In this document: positions 5,938 through 13,807 of the stretch, piece by piece
How positions within the stretch are numbered: the stretch's first letter is position 1
How the letters are laid out: each line of letters starts with the position of its first letter
Assembly: GCA_034189065.1 (NCBI GenBank)
Contig: JAXHVQ010000109.1
Location: 1-20,221, forward strand
DNA: 20,221 bases
DNA from: FACHB-1406 sp034189065
Lineage (GTDB): Bacteria > Cyanobacteriota > Cyanobacteriia > Cyanobacteriales > Spirulinaceae
Direction of reading: 5' to 3'
Program-made: the position numbers and the translations under genes
Notes under the pieces: model-generated
Databases searched by the model: none
Told to the model about the DNA's origin: nothing
Seen by the model: only the letters and a program-made list of their open reading frames with translations

Positions 5938-7179
5938 CTCATTAACTAATACCGCCTCCTGCGCCGTCACGCCTTCGCCTTGATAGCCAAAATACCCCAA
6001 TGTCATCGCCGCTTCTGCGCGAGTGACGGGCTTTTTAGGTTGAAAAAGCGTGGTAAATCCGAACGCGCGCCGAACATTCGCCTGTTCTCCATTTTGATAA
6101 TCGCTTAACAAAGCGCGCAGGGCAAGGGGATTGACTTTCGCTGTGTCTTGGAACCCCCAAACCTTCTGCACATCTTCTAACGTCGCTTTGGGCAAACCTT
6201 GGCGCGTGTCGAGGGGGACTTTCCATGCGACTAAATTTTCCCGCGTGAGGGGTGCATCGGGCTGAAATAGGGCAGCAGACGCATCTCCTGACAGGGGAGA
6301 GGGAATTAAACCCGCTTCGGCTAATGCTTGAATGTAGGCAAAGTTGGGATTGGTTTTGGGAACGTCTTTAAAAGCGGGTTGACTGGGGTTGGGAACGAGG
6401 CGGATTTGTTTGCCGGGGGTGTTTGCGTACAAGGCGTTATTGGCGGCGACTAACCAGCGCGCAAATTCGGCGCGAGTGACAGTTTTATCGGGTTCAAAGG
6501 GGCTATTTTCGCTGAATACGCCTAATGCGGCTAAGGCTTCGACAGACTCTTGCGCTGACTCGGGAATTTGCGCCGAATCGCTCATTTCCGTTGTTGTGGG
6601 TGATGCAGGGGAAGGGGTTTCGGTTTCCGCCTCGGCAAGATCTCGATCCCAGTTGTAGCGAATTTCAAAGGTTGAGTCGTCTTCGGATGCTGGTTTGGGG
6701 GGAATGGAAAGAGTAACTTCCAAGTCTTGCTGGCGAACGGCTAAGGTTCTTGTCTCTTCTTCTGCTTGTTCTGTTTCCTCTTCCTCTGCTGCTTCTGCTG
6801 CGGGGACGGAAGCGGGTACAATTTCCCAGTTTTTCTCCTTAAATTCTTTTTCGTAGAAGGCCGCGATCGCGGCCGGGGGATCGCCGGTTTGCCAGCGCGT
6901 TACCGTCCCTTCCTCAGCCGATCTTAACTCCGACTCGACCAATTCTGCGTCGGGATAGCGGGGAATGGCTTCGGGAAAGTTGTTAGGAAGTTGGGCGGTT
7001 GTTTCTTCGGGGGAGGGCTGGACGGGTGATATGACGACATTGGGACTCTCTTGGAGTTCGGGATCGGGCGCAAACCACCGTTCGGCTGCGGGGTTGTTGG
7101 CACAAGACGCGATCGACAAACCCAGCAGGCTAATAAAAAGGTGAAGGCGAATCGCAGAACGACGACCAAATAATATCAT
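5935..7179 (-). CDS. Lipoprotein with C-terminal S-layer homology (SLH) domains
   Basis: From the ATG at 7179 the 414-residue protein begins MILFGRRSAIRLHLFISLLG and reaches a lipobox, LSIASC (Cys26), predicting a lipoprotein. Residues about 30-200 contain IPRYPDAELVESELRSAEEG, WQTGDPPAAIAAFYEKEFK and an acidic linker rich in Glu and Ala. This part is not recognised beyond resembling cyanobacterial SLH-protein N-terminal domains. Three SLH-like units follow: FSENSPFEPDKTVTRAEFAR, then GDASAALFQPDAPLTRENLV, then TTLFQPKKPVTRAEAAMTLG. SLH domains bind peptidoglycan-linked polymers, so the protein is probably held at the cell wall or outer-membrane interface. The frame is open to a TTG at 7230, but that stretch is heptamer repeat and comes before the signal sequence, so 7179 is preferred. 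Confidence 0.85.
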   Translation of the reverse strand: MILFGRRSAIRLHLFISLLGLSIASCANNPAAERWFAPDPELQESPNVVISPVQPSPEETTAQLPNNFPEAIPRYPDAELVESELRSAEEGTVTRWQTGDPPAAIAAFYEKEFKEKNWEIVPASVPAAEAAEEEETEQAEEETRTLAVRQQDLEVTLSIPPKPASEDDSTFEIRYNWDRDLAEAETETPSPASPTTTEMSDSAQIPESAQESVEALAALGVFSENSPFEPDKTVTRAEFARWLVAANNALYANTPGKQIRLVPNPSQPAFKDVPKTNPNFAYIQALAEAGLIPSPLSGDASAALFQPDAPLTRENLVAWKVPLDTRQGLPKATLEDVQKVWGFQDTAKVNPLALRALLSDYQNGEQANVRRAFGFTTLFQPKKPVTRAEAAMTLGYFGYQGEGVTAQEAVLVNE

Positions 7180-7204
7180 TTTTGTTGAAATGAGGACGGT
7201 AAAG

Positions 7205-7241
7205 GCAACAGGGAATAGGGCAGCGGACAATAGGCAATAGT
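7205..7241. repeat. Degenerate heptamer repeat (CTATTGC/CCTGTTG-like)
   Basis: Read on the minus strand the units are CTATTGC, CTATTGT, CCGCTGC, CCTATTC and CCTGTTG, a decayed 7-base array just upstream of the SLH lipoprotein gene. It explains why the reading frame appears to extend upstream of the true ATG. Confidence 0.5.
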
Positions 7242-7287
7242 TTCGCTAAAAGACGAAGAGTCGGACTTTACTGTGCAACAGAAACGT

Positions 7288-7305
7288 TTAGAGTCTCTAC
7301 TCTAA
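7288..7305 (-). terminator. Hairpin TTAGAGT-4-ACTCTAA downstream of the PEP-CTERM gene
   Basis: A perfect 7-base stem with a 4-base loop lies 21 bases beyond the stop of the minus-strand PEP-CTERM gene. The minus-strand sequence after it (ACGTTTCTG) has only a short T run. A transcription-end role is plausible but weakly supported. Confidence 0.4.
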
Positions 7306-7326
7306 CTAACAGTCCCCTGAAAGGGC

Positions 7327-8010
7327 TTAGTTGTTGGATTTTTTCGTGCGCTTTAACAGCGAACCTACACCCAAAGCTCCTAAAATAAACAAACTTAACG
7401 TAGAAACTGGTTCGGGAACCGTCGTGGCGAATTTATACGCATGATTATCACTTTCAAGGGCAGTAGTCGATGACTTCAGAACAATTCGGTTAAACATTTC
7501 TCCGGGGTCGGCAAAAAAGTTTGCATAAACACTACTCCTCTTTTGACTCGGGACATCATTTCCCGTAAAAGTAGCAATCAACGTTGTATCGTTGTAGAAA
7601 GAAATGGAATTATACGGGTCTACCGATCCCCAATACAAACCAAAGTAGTCAATCGATTGCGCAAAACTAATTTCCACAGGATTTGTTCCTTGCGTCGTTC
7701 CAAGTGGTGCAACAGTCAGGTAAGGAGTATTATCATTTACGGGATTTACATGATGAAAAGGTGTGTTTCCTGAAACTATGGACGGACCGGGTGTGGGTGC
7801 TGAGTAAATGATTGAACCCGATGTGGGAGCGCTCCCTGAATTAAAATCAATTGTTGTTACCCCAGCTACGGACGAAAACTCTCCTTCCCCAGCAAGAGGA
7901 GTACCACCAAAGGACAAAGTTACTGCACTAGCTGATTGAGCTATTATCCCAAAAGCCGATACTCCAATCAGGGTTATGAATAGCTTTTTTACAGTCAAAT
8001 CTCCGAGCAT
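7327..8010 (-). CDS. PEP-CTERM sorting domain protein
   Basis: This 227-residue exported protein has a signal peptide, VKKLFITLIGVSAFGIIAQS ending ASA at about residue 29. A beta-rich body follows, with TIDFNSGS, VEISFAQSIDYFGLYWGSVD and SISFYNDTTLIATFTGND. At the C-terminus is the complete PEP-CTERM signal: VPEP at about 198, a hydrophobic helix (LSLFILGALGVGSLL), then the basic cluster KRTKK. Such proteins are processed by an exosortase and released or anchored at the surface, often with exopolysaccharide. No exosortase gene is in the window, so processing must depend on one elsewhere. The ATG at 8010 has a GAGAG element nine bases upstream. The function of the body is unknown. Confidence 0.9.
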   Translation of the reverse strand: MLGDLTVKKLFITLIGVSAFGIIAQSASAVTLSFGGTPLAGEGEFSSVAGVTTIDFNSGSAPTSGSIIYSAPTPGPSIVSGNTPFHHVNPVNDNTPYLTVAPLGTTQGTNPVEISFAQSIDYFGLYWGSVDPYNSISFYNDTTLIATFTGNDVPSQKRSSVYANFFADPGEMFNRIVLKSSTTALESDNHAYKFATTVPEPVSTLSLFILGALGVGSLLKRTKKSNN

Positions 8011-8065
8011 GATTCATGTCTCTCAAAAAGTCGTTATATTAGCTTAATAGGAATCGACTAGAGAG

Positions 8066-8071
8066 ATTATA
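8066..8071 (-). promoter_or_regulatory. Candidate -10 box (TATAAT) for the PEP-CTERM gene
   Basis: On the minus strand TATAAT lies about 55 bases before the ATG, in an AT-rich stretch. The hexamer 17 bases further upstream (GTGTCA) is only a weak match to a -35 box, so this is a tentative call. Confidence 0.3.
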
Positions 8072-8243
8072 CTATTTTCCAAAAGTCATGACACAGATGA
8101 GTAGACCAAACCCTTATTCTATACTGTGAGTGGCTCAAAGCTCAAGTCCATTAAAATGGATTAATTTTTTCGAGGTTTGCGAGTCATCTTCCGATGCCGA
8201 CCGCTGTACGCGGTGGGGTGACGATCTTAATCTTAACTTGTCG

Positions 8244-8273
8244 CCAATGACCAATGACCAATGACCAATGACC
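8244..8273. repeat. Heptamer tandem repeat (CCAATGA x4)
   Basis: Four perfect CCAATGA units followed by CC. The same unit appears at 12902-12936 and once in the ureD start region. It lies in the gap between gshA and the PEP-CTERM gene. Confidence 0.85.
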
Positions 8274-8274
8274 T

Positions 8275-8301
8275 GTACGGGCGGGGTTACCCCGCCCCTA
8301 C
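8275..8301. terminator. Near-perfect GC-rich hairpin just after gshA
   Basis: GGGCGGGGT and ACCCCGCCC (8279-8297) are perfect inverted copies around one T. The stem extends outward by GTA/TAC past one C-C mismatch. It abuts the gshA stop codon (8302) and could end that transcript, though no U-run follows. Similar GGGGCGGGGT palindromes are dispersed in cyanobacteria, and a decayed relative appears near 14028-14047. A separate small hairpin, ACCGC-5-GCGGT, is at 8200-8214. Confidence 0.5.
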
Positions 8302-9444
8302 TTAAGCTGCCATTGCTTGACACAACTTATCCTCGAGTTCTTGTTCCTGTTGGGCTGCCGCTTCGATGGCGCGAACCACAATTTGCTGGGGAGTTAAACC
8401 TGCACGGTATTGTCCCAACCATTGTTGGGCGGCATTGCCTTCGCGCAGAATTTTTTTGAGGGGAGAGAGAAAACAGCTAAATCCACGCTGTTTGGCAATA
8501 AACCAAACGGTTTGATAAATTTCGTCAATCCAGTCGCGCGCTAGCAAAGTCCGGCCATCTTGCCAGTGGGTAAGGGACGCATCCAAACTCTGACGCGCTG
8601 CTGCTGCTTCGTTGGCTTGGGTCAAAGCCACTAATTCCGTCGGCGAAAAACAACTGAGTTGGAGGGGATCCAGTTGGGGGTCATTTAACAGTTGGGTTAG
8701 GCGCGCTTCGAGGAAAGCGGAAATTGCCAATAGCCCAATGGGATCGATAACAAGGTCGCAAATCCTCAATTCGAGGCGATTGAGACAGTAGGGACGGCGA
8801 TCGCCGTTGGGTCGCACTGAGGACCACAAATGGCGTACATTTTGCATGGTTCCGGCGGCTAATTGCCCTTCGGTCCAGTCAATGAAGTGGGCGTGACTTT
8901 CAAACAATGGCACTTCTGCGGGGGTTTGGGGAAAAACAGCCCAGCGCGTGGAGTGATAGCCGGTGGGTTTGCCGTCGAGAAAGGGAGAAGAGGCGCTAAG
9001 GGCGAGATATAATGGGGCTTCTAAGCGAATGAGGCGGCAGGCGCGGAGTAATTCGTCGGGATTGTCGATTCCCACATTAATATGAATGCTGGCTGTAACG
9101 ACTTTGGTATGATAAGTTTGCTCGATATAACTGTGATAGGGATTTTGGGGGTCGGAGCGATAAAAGCGATCGCTTCCTCCCAATGACAGCGTACTGCCCG
9201 GAATCAGGGTATAGTCGCCCAAATGTTTTAAATAAGCTCTAAGGCGCTGGCGGGGGCGGACAATGGCGCACAGGAGGCGATCGTAGCAACACAGAGGGGC
9301 GGTGGTATATTCGACGTTGCGACTGTCGGGTTCGCGCACAAAGCAACCGTCTAAGTCTCGAACGATGCGATCGGACAGTCCGACGATATCGCCTTGGGGC
9401 GTACCGGTATAAATTTCAATTTCAAAGCCTTTTGATAACAGCAC
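8302..9444 (-). CDS. gshA: Glutamate-cysteine ligase, cyanobacterial type
   Basis: This enzyme makes gamma-glutamylcysteine, the first and limiting step of glutathione synthesis, in the cytoplasm. The 380-residue product matches the cyanobacterial/proteobacterial GCS2-like group rather than enterobacterial GshA. Visible landmarks are LLSKGFEIEIYTGTPQGDIV, RDLDGCFVREPDSRNVEYTT, LIPGSTLSLGG, the His-containing VVTASIHINVGID, GYHSTRWAVFPQTP, FIDWTEGQLAAGTMQNVRHL, and RPYCLNRLELRICDLVIDP. The start is a GTG at 9444, directly before the conserved LLSKGFEIE. tRNA-Cys lies 96 bases upstream on the same strand, a neat but perhaps chance neighbour for a cysteine-using enzyme. The gene appears complete. 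Confidence 0.93.
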   Translation of the reverse strand: MLLSKGFEIEIYTGTPQGDIVGLSDRIVRDLDGCFVREPDSRNVEYTTAPLCCYDRLLCAIVRPRQRLRAYLKHLGDYTLIPGSTLSLGGSDRFYRSDPQNPYHSYIEQTYHTKVVTASIHINVGIDNPDELLRACRLIRLEAPLYLALSASSPFLDGKPTGYHSTRWAVFPQTPAEVPLFESHAHFIDWTEGQLAAGTMQNVRHLWSSVRPNGDRRPYCLNRLELRICDLVIDPIGLLAISAFLEARLTQLLNDPQLDPLQLSCFSPTELVALTQANEAAAARQSLDASLTHWQDGRTLLARDWIDEIYQTVWFIAKQRGFSCFLSPLKKILREGNAAQQWLGQYRAGLTPQQIVVRAIEAAAQQEQELEDKLCQAMAA

Positions 9445-9540
9445 GGTGTTGTGGGGAAAAGTTAAACTCCCTCGAAAGTATAGCGCGCGAGCTTCCCCCT
9501 ACTGGAACGAGCTAAAGGAGGAAAATTTGTTACTTTTCTA

Positions 9541-9612
<72 letters not shown>

Positions 9613-10021
9613 ATCAAGGGTCTAAGTTGCTATTTTAGCAAACAATGTCGTTTGTGACAGCTCCCGTCGCGTTGCAGAGCGAGATTATAGCGAGGGACAA
9701 CTCGATTGACTCCCGGTACTCCGTCGGACATTTCACGAGCTTTAGTTTTACTTCTCCGTGCTGCCCCACCGCAGAAGGCGTAGAGAAATTTCTCGCATTT
9801 TCCTACGTTCCTTGAAAGTTTTACATACAAGAGGCTATGCTGTGTATGCACAATTCCCTGTAAAACCCTATACTTTCAGTTGTCTAGGTACAATTTGTAG
9901 GCGGCTGGTAGCTCTTGGATTGATTATACCTACGTCTATGATTTTATCAGACTAACGGCGATTCATCCCGTCTCCAAATTAGAAATTAGAGCGGGGTTTC
10001 TCGCCGAAAGAGCTAACACCC
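9613..10021. other. 409-base gap between tRNA-Cys and ycf46
   Basis: No convincing gene is seen. A short minus-strand ORF (9630-9851) has no recognisable domain. A nested inverted repeat is at 9818-9866. TTGATTATACC (about 9919) and other AT-rich stretches could serve as ycf46 promoter elements, but no consensus pair is clear. AAAGAG sits shortly before the ycf46 ATG as a possible ribosome-binding site. Confidence 0.5.
9818..9866. repeat. Nested inverted repeat (GTTTTACA/TGTAAAAC with inner CATACA/TGTATG)
   Basis: Perfect outer arms at 9818-9825 and 9859-9866, and perfect inner arms at 9824-9829 and 9843-9848. The set could fold as a stem-loop on either strand. It lies about 155 bases before ycf46. 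Its role is unknown. Confidence 0.4.
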
Positions 10022-11614
10022 ATGTCCAAAAATGTTCTTCCCTCGACTCTCGTTGCCGAACTCGACCTCTTGGTGCGATCGCGCTACCCCCTCCTTTACC
10101 TTGTCGCAGTGGAAGAGGAAACAGTTGAAGCGGTTTTGACTCGGGTTGCCCGAGGAACTCTCCCGCCTCGAGGGGTATTCATTTGGGATTTTGTTCGGGG
10201 TTGGAACGATACGGGCGGCGATAAGGGCAACGCAATGGGCGCTTTGGGGCGCGTCCGTCGCACTCCCGCCCCAGATGGCGCAATTTTTGTCTTAAAAGAT
10301 TTACATTTTATTCTTAAATATCCCCTCGACCCCCGCAATGCGCCCATTGTTCGGGAAATTAAGAACTTGGCACTCGAACTCAAGCACAGCCGCAAAACGC
10401 TGGTTCTTACCAGTCATGCGCTGGAAGTTCCCGAAGAATTGCAAGAGGAGGTGACGGCGATCGATTTTCCACTGCCGACGGTGGAAGAAATTGATGCTTT
10501 GATTGCCAACGCGATCGCGCCCGAAAGTTTAAAGACAACTCCTTTGGCGCGGGAACAGTTGGTGAGGGCGTGTCAGGGATTGAGTCGCACGCGCATTCAA
10601 CGGGTTTTAGCGCGCGCGATCGCGGCCAAGGGGGAGGTCAATGAAACCGATATCGATAGCGTTCTCCAACAAAAAAAGCAGGTCATTCGCCAAACGGGAA
10701 TTTTAGAGTTTTTGACGGCGACGGACTCCCTCAAGCAGGTGGGCGGATTGGAAAATTTGAAGCAGTGGGTCCGGATGCGGCGGGATGCTTTTACCCAGGA
10801 GGCAAGGCGTTACGGTTTGCCTGCGCCCAAGGGGGTTTTATTGGCGGGCATTCAGGGGACGGGAAAGTCGCTGTCGGCAAAAACCATCGCCCGCGAATGG
10901 CGTTTGCCCTTGTTGCGCTTGGATACGGGGCGCTTGTTTGGGGGCATTGTGGGGGAAAGTGAGAGTCGCGTTCGTCAAATGATTCGTACAGCGGAGGCGA
11001 TCGCGCCCTGTATTCTTTGGATTGATGAAATTGATAAGGCCTTCGGCCATATTACTCGAGGCGCGGACGGCGATTCGGGCGCATCTCGGCGCGTTTTTGC
11101 CTCTCTCGTGACGTGGATGCAGGAAAAAACTGCTCCCGTTTTTCTAGTAGCCACTGCCAATAATGTTCAAATTCTCCCCGCAGAATTACTGAGAAAAGGT
11201 CGGTTTGACGAAATCTTTTTCCTTAATTTACCTGGAGAACGGGAACGGCAGGAAATTTTTAAAGTGCATTTACAACGGCTGCGTCCTTCAAGACTGCGAG
11301 AATTTGACCTGGGGTTACTGGCCAAAAATGCCCGGGACTTCAGCGGCGCGGAAATCGAACAAGCCATTGTAGATGCCATGCACCGCGCCTTTGCCACCCG
11401 CATCGACGGACAGCGCCGCGATTTTACCACAGAGGATATTGTGCGGGCCATAGAAGAGACCGTTCCCCTGGCCGCGATCGCGCGCGACCAAATTGAAAGT
11501 CTCAAGCGTTGGGCGGCGCAAGCGGGTGCGAGGACGGCTTCTAACGATACTCAACTCATTGAAGAGTTAAGGCATTTCAGCCAACAGCACGGTTTCGATT
11601 CCAATCCCAGTTGA
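10022..11614 (+). CDS. ycf46: Ycf46-like AAA-type ATPase
   Basis: The 530-residue protein matches the Ycf46 group, found in cyanobacteria and some plastid genomes. In Synechocystis it has been linked to photosynthetic carbon use. The C-terminal AAA domain is complete: KQVGGLENLKQWVRMRRDAF, Walker A GIQGTGKS (276-283), Walker B ILWIDEID (331-338), sensor-1 ATANN (377-381) and RKGRFDE with the arginine finger (391-397). The N-terminal half looks like a second, degenerate ATPase fold. It has hydrophobic strands LLYLVAVEEE, AIFVLKDLHFIL and KTLVLTSHALEVPEEL in AAA-like order, but no Walker A motif. An alpha-helical segment (173-225) joins the two. The ATG at 10022 is preceded by an AAAGAG element. 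The partner substrate is unknown. The gene stands alone between minus-strand genes. Confidence 0.93.
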   Translation: MSKNVLPSTLVAELDLLVRSRYPLLYLVAVEEETVEAVLTRVARGTLPPRGVFIWDFVRGWNDTGGDKGNAMGALGRVRRTPAPDGAIFVLKDLHFILKYPLDPRNAPIVREIKNLALELKHSRKTLVLTSHALEVPEELQEEVTAIDFPLPTVEEIDALIANAIAPESLKTTPLAREQLVRACQGLSRTRIQRVLARAIAAKGEVNETDIDSVLQQKKQVIRQTGILEFLTATDSLKQVGGLENLKQWVRMRRDAFTQEARRYGLPAPKGVLLAGIQGTGKSLSAKTIAREWRLPLLRLDTGRLFGGIVGESESRVRQMIRTAEAIAPCILWIDEIDKAFGHITRGADGDSGASRRVFASLVTWMQEKTAPVFLVATANNVQILPAELLRKGRFDEIFFLNLPGERERQEIFKVHLQRLRPSRLREFDLGLLAKNARDFSGAEIEQAIVDAMHRAFATRIDGQRRDFTTEDIVRAIEETVPLAAIARDQIESLKRWAAQAGARTASNDTQLIEELRHFSQQHGFDSNPS

Positions 11615-11617
11615 AAC

Positions 11618-11638
11618 TTACGTAGAAATGTGAATTAG
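11618..11638. repeat. Solo end related to the MITE-like element at 2634-2753
   Basis: The 21-base segment starts TTACGT and ends AATGTGAATTAG, as does the reverse complement of the right end at 2734-2753, with a small difference between the two blocks. It begins three bases after the ycf46 stop. No partner arm was seen nearby. Confidence 0.45.
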
Positions 11639-11659
11639 AGTCGAGGCGTTACGACTTAA

Positions 11660-11691
11660 GGCAGAAGGCAACCAGGGCAGAGGGCAGAAGG
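11660..11691. repeat. Heptamer-type repeat (GGCAGAA/AGGGCAG)
   Basis: Units GGCAGAA, GGCAACC, AGGGCAG, AGGGCAG and a partial AAGG form a loose 7-base array in the gap between the convergent ycf46 and VKOR genes. Confidence 0.6.
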
Positions 11692-11814
11692 TTTTTAAGA
11701 AAGAAGGCAGCTATGCTGAAAAAATTTAGATTTTAACGAAAAATCGTAGTTTCGGGTTCATTTCTGGAGATGTCTATTAAGCGTTCTCACGCATTCTGAC
11801 TACACATCAACGCT

Positions 11815-11862
11815 ATCCCCCCATCCCCCCATCCCCCCATCTCCCCCTCACCCCCTCACTCC
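11815..11862. repeat. Octamer C-rich tandem repeat (ATCCCCCC)
   Basis: ATCCCCCC units start at 11815, 11823 and 11831, followed by ATCTCCCC and two CTCACCCC-like units. The array runs into the stop codon of the VKOR gene (11856-11858, minus strand). A short similar stretch occurs at 18761-18775. Confidence 0.8.
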
Positions 11863-12848
11863 CGTCCGGGAATAAAATGCTTAAAGTTTTTCTCCCCTTG
11901 ATAATTGGACAATTCCGCCAATTCTTCTAGGGGTTGAGCGCCCTTTTCCAACTGCCCGTTAATCTCCCAAGTGGGATAAGATTCAATTTGAGCAGCGGTA
12001 CATTGGAGATTTTGCGCTTGACTGTTGGGAGTTGCACATTCTACGTAGTCAACTTTCTTAAAAGCTTCCTTGCCAAACAGCAACTTTTGGTCGTGGCAGT
12101 GGGGACACCAATAAGCGCCGTACATTGTAGCGCCTTCTTCAGTCAAGTGTTCGGCGAGGGCGGTTTCTGCGGCACCGGAAGTTGTCGTTATCTCCCATCC
12201 TTTCCCATCGATAATATTGGTAGCGTTAAAATTGGTGGGAATCGCAGTGCGTCCGTCAGCCGTTGTTGCGCCATTGACATTGGCATAAATCGCCAACGTC
12301 CCGACGATTGTCACCATCGCCACAATTACGCCAGTAAATACGATTTGACCGACATCTACCCACTCGCGACCAAATAGCGTTAATAGCAATAAACTCAACG
12401 AAAAAATGGCAGAACCGATGCAGTAGGCACAGGCGACTTGCAGTTGTGTCGCCAAAACATACATTAAATATCCGCTAAAGACTGCCATTGCCGTGCTGCC
12501 CATTAAGAGAAACAGCCACGTCCAATCTTCGAGTTTATTTCTCAATTCTTTACTCGTGTCCCGATTGACGGCAAGGGGGACGAGGGCAAAAGCTGTCATT
12601 GCACCGTAGGCAAGGAAGCCAAACAGAGATAAGGGCAAACCGAAAACGGTTGCGTAGGGACTGTTGAGAACGCTGTTGCAGCTTGCTATCGTTTCGGCAG
12701 CGTCAGCACCCGCCGTACAAGCGACTTCGCCTCCTGTAAGCTTGGTAATGGTGAGGTAGCCTGTTAAGACAGCACCGACAGTGGCGATCGCGCCTATTAT
12801 AGGACGAGACCAGCGATGAATCCAAGGAATAGAACGTCTGCGACTCAT
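11856..12848 (-). CDS. VKOR-thioredoxin fusion (disulfide-bond formation)
   Basis: This 330-residue membrane protein joins a vitamin K epoxide reductase-like domain to a thioredoxin-like domain, an arrangement known from cyanobacteria and plant LTO1. It oxidises thiols in lumenal or periplasmic proteins and passes electrons to quinone. The VKOR part (about 15-190) has several hydrophobic helices, the loop cysteines Cys44 and Cys57 (in CNSVLNSPYATVFG) and the active CAYC (140-143). The thioredoxin part has CPHC (248-251) in MYGAYWCPHCHDQKLLFG, Cys271 and Cys283, and the cis-Pro loop ESYPTWEINGQ. All expected redox cysteines are present. The start is an ATG at 12848 before a basic N-terminus (MSRRRSIPWIHRWSRP). 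The gene lies between repeat arrays and 128 bases downstream of btpA on the same strand. Confidence 0.95.
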   Translation of the reverse strand: MSRRRSIPWIHRWSRPIIGAIATVGAVLTGYLTITKLTGGEVACTAGADAAETIASCNSVLNSPYATVFGLPLSLFGFLAYGAMTAFALVPLAVNRDTSKELRNKLEDWTWLFLLMGSTAMAVFSGYLMYVLATQLQVACAYCIGSAIFSLSLLLLTLFGREWVDVGQIVFTGVIVAMVTIVGTLAIYANVNGATTADGRTAIPTNFNATNIIDGKGWEITTTSGAAETALAEHLTEEGATMYGAYWCPHCHDQKLLFGKEAFKKVDYVECATPNSQAQNLQCTAAQIESYPTWEINGQLEKGAQPLEELAELSNYQGEKNFKHFIPGRE

Positions 12849-12856
12849 AGTAATCA

Positions 12857-12936
12857 GGTTTTAGGTTTTAGGTTTTAGGTTTTAGGTTTTAGGTTTTAGA
12901 ACCAATGACTAACGACCAATGACCAATGACCAATTA
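12857..12936. repeat. Composite heptamer array (GGTTTTA x6, then CCAATGA units)
   Basis: Six GGTTTTA units (12857-12898) are joined through GAA to CCAATGA, CTAACGA, CCAATGA, CCAATGA and CCAATTA. The joint GGTTTTAGAACCAATGAC (12892-12909) is identical to the inverted block next to ureD. It fills most of the btpA-VKOR gap. Confidence 0.9.
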
Positions 12937-12976
12937 GGTTTTTGTTGATTTTAGCTTAAGGTTCGCGGTCCTTTTT

Positions 12977-13807
12977 TCAAGAGGGCAGTTTTAAAGGTGG
13001 AAAGTCGGTACGACTTTGACGGGCGGCTTCGACGAAGGACTGGACGCGAATGGGGTCGATGACTTCTTTGATATCGCCGCGACGCTTGAGGGAACTGGCG
13101 ACGATGACTCCATCGGCGAAGGGCATGAGGCGATCGATATTGTCCCATGTTGCCCCGCTGCCAATTAAGACGGGGGCTTGTGCGGCGACTTCTGCGGCAG
13201 TTTTGAGGTCTTCTGGGGCAGGCGGACTGCCCGTTCCCCAACCCGAAATAGCGATCGCGTCGGCTAAGCCCCGTTCGAGGGTTTCGCGGGCGGCAAAGGC
13301 TAAATTGGGCGTACTGAGGGGCTGGGCGTGTTTGACGAGGACATCGGCTATAATGGCGACTTCGCTGCCCAGTTCCCGTCGATAGCGCAGGAGTTGGTTG
13401 GCTTTCCCTTCGATGATGCCTTGATCGGTGGCCATTGCGCCGGTGAGGACGTTAACGCGGATAAAGGGACAATGGCAGGCTGCCGCGATCGCCATTGCGC
13501 TTTTGGCATCGTTTCGCAGGACATTGACTCCCACCGGCAGCATCACCAAGTTGAGCAATCGCTGTACGATTAACGTCATGCTGCTGACGACAGCGGCATC
13601 GACTTCATCTTTGACAAAGGGCGCGTCAAAAAAATTTTCCACGATAATGCCGTCCGCGCCTCCTGCTGCCAAGGCGGTGGCTTCTTGTTCCGCCCGGTCG
13701 ATGACAGTTTGGAGATTCCCGCCCCAGCGCGCCGAACTCGGCAGGGGCAACAAATGAACGACACCGATTATCGGTTTGGAGTTGGGGAAAATTTGCTTGA
13801 AGTCCAC
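12977..13807 (-). CDS. btpA: BtpA family protein, photosystem I biogenesis
   Basis: BtpA is a thylakoid-associated protein needed in Synechocystis to stabilise photosystem I reaction-centre proteins. It belongs to the BtpA/SgcQ TIM-barrel family. The 276-residue product shows the family's markers: KPIIGVVHLLPLPSSARWGG near the start, GGADGIIVENFFDAPFVKDE, MLPVGVNVLRNDAKSAMAIA, CPFIRVNVLTGAMATDQGII, AIIADVLVKHAQPL, DAIAISGWGTGSPP and APVLIGSGATWDNI. The last part, FADGVIVASSLKRRG, resembles the phosphate-binding end of a TIM barrel. The start is a GTG at 13807, giving a short MDFKQIFPNS leader before the conserved core. It is not adjacent to any photosystem gene here. Its catalytic role, if any, is unknown. 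Confidence 0.94.
   Translation of the reverse strand: MDFKQIFPNSKPIIGVVHLLPLPSSARWGGNLQTVIDRAEQEATALAAGGADGIIVENFFDAPFVKDEVDAAVVSSMTLIVQRLLNLVMLPVGVNVLRNDAKSAMAIAAACHCPFIRVNVLTGAMATDQGIIEGKANQLLRYRRELGSEVAIIADVLVKHAQPLSTPNLAFAARETLERGLADAIAISGWGTGSPPAPEDLKTAAEVAAQAPVLIGSGATWDNIDRLMPFADGVIVASSLKRRGDIKEVIDPIRVQSFVEAARQSRTDFPPLKLPS

Noticed and set aside
7180..7230. TTG start giving a longer SLH protein
   Set aside because: The added codons are a decayed heptamer repeat and would place extra residues before a good lipoprotein signal peptide.
9630..9851. Minus-strand ORF of 73 residues with a Gly-Ala-Arg-rich middle
   Set aside because: It faintly recalled a transposase tail, but no zinc-ribbon cysteines, catalytic motif or element end could be found, so it is not called a gene.
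12857..12936. Possible CRISPR array
   Set aside because: Units are contiguous 7-base repeats without spacers, and no cas genes are nearby.
13050..13757. Long plus-strand ORFs opposite btpA
   Set aside because: They are frame shadows of a well-conserved btpA coding sequence and have no recognisable domains.
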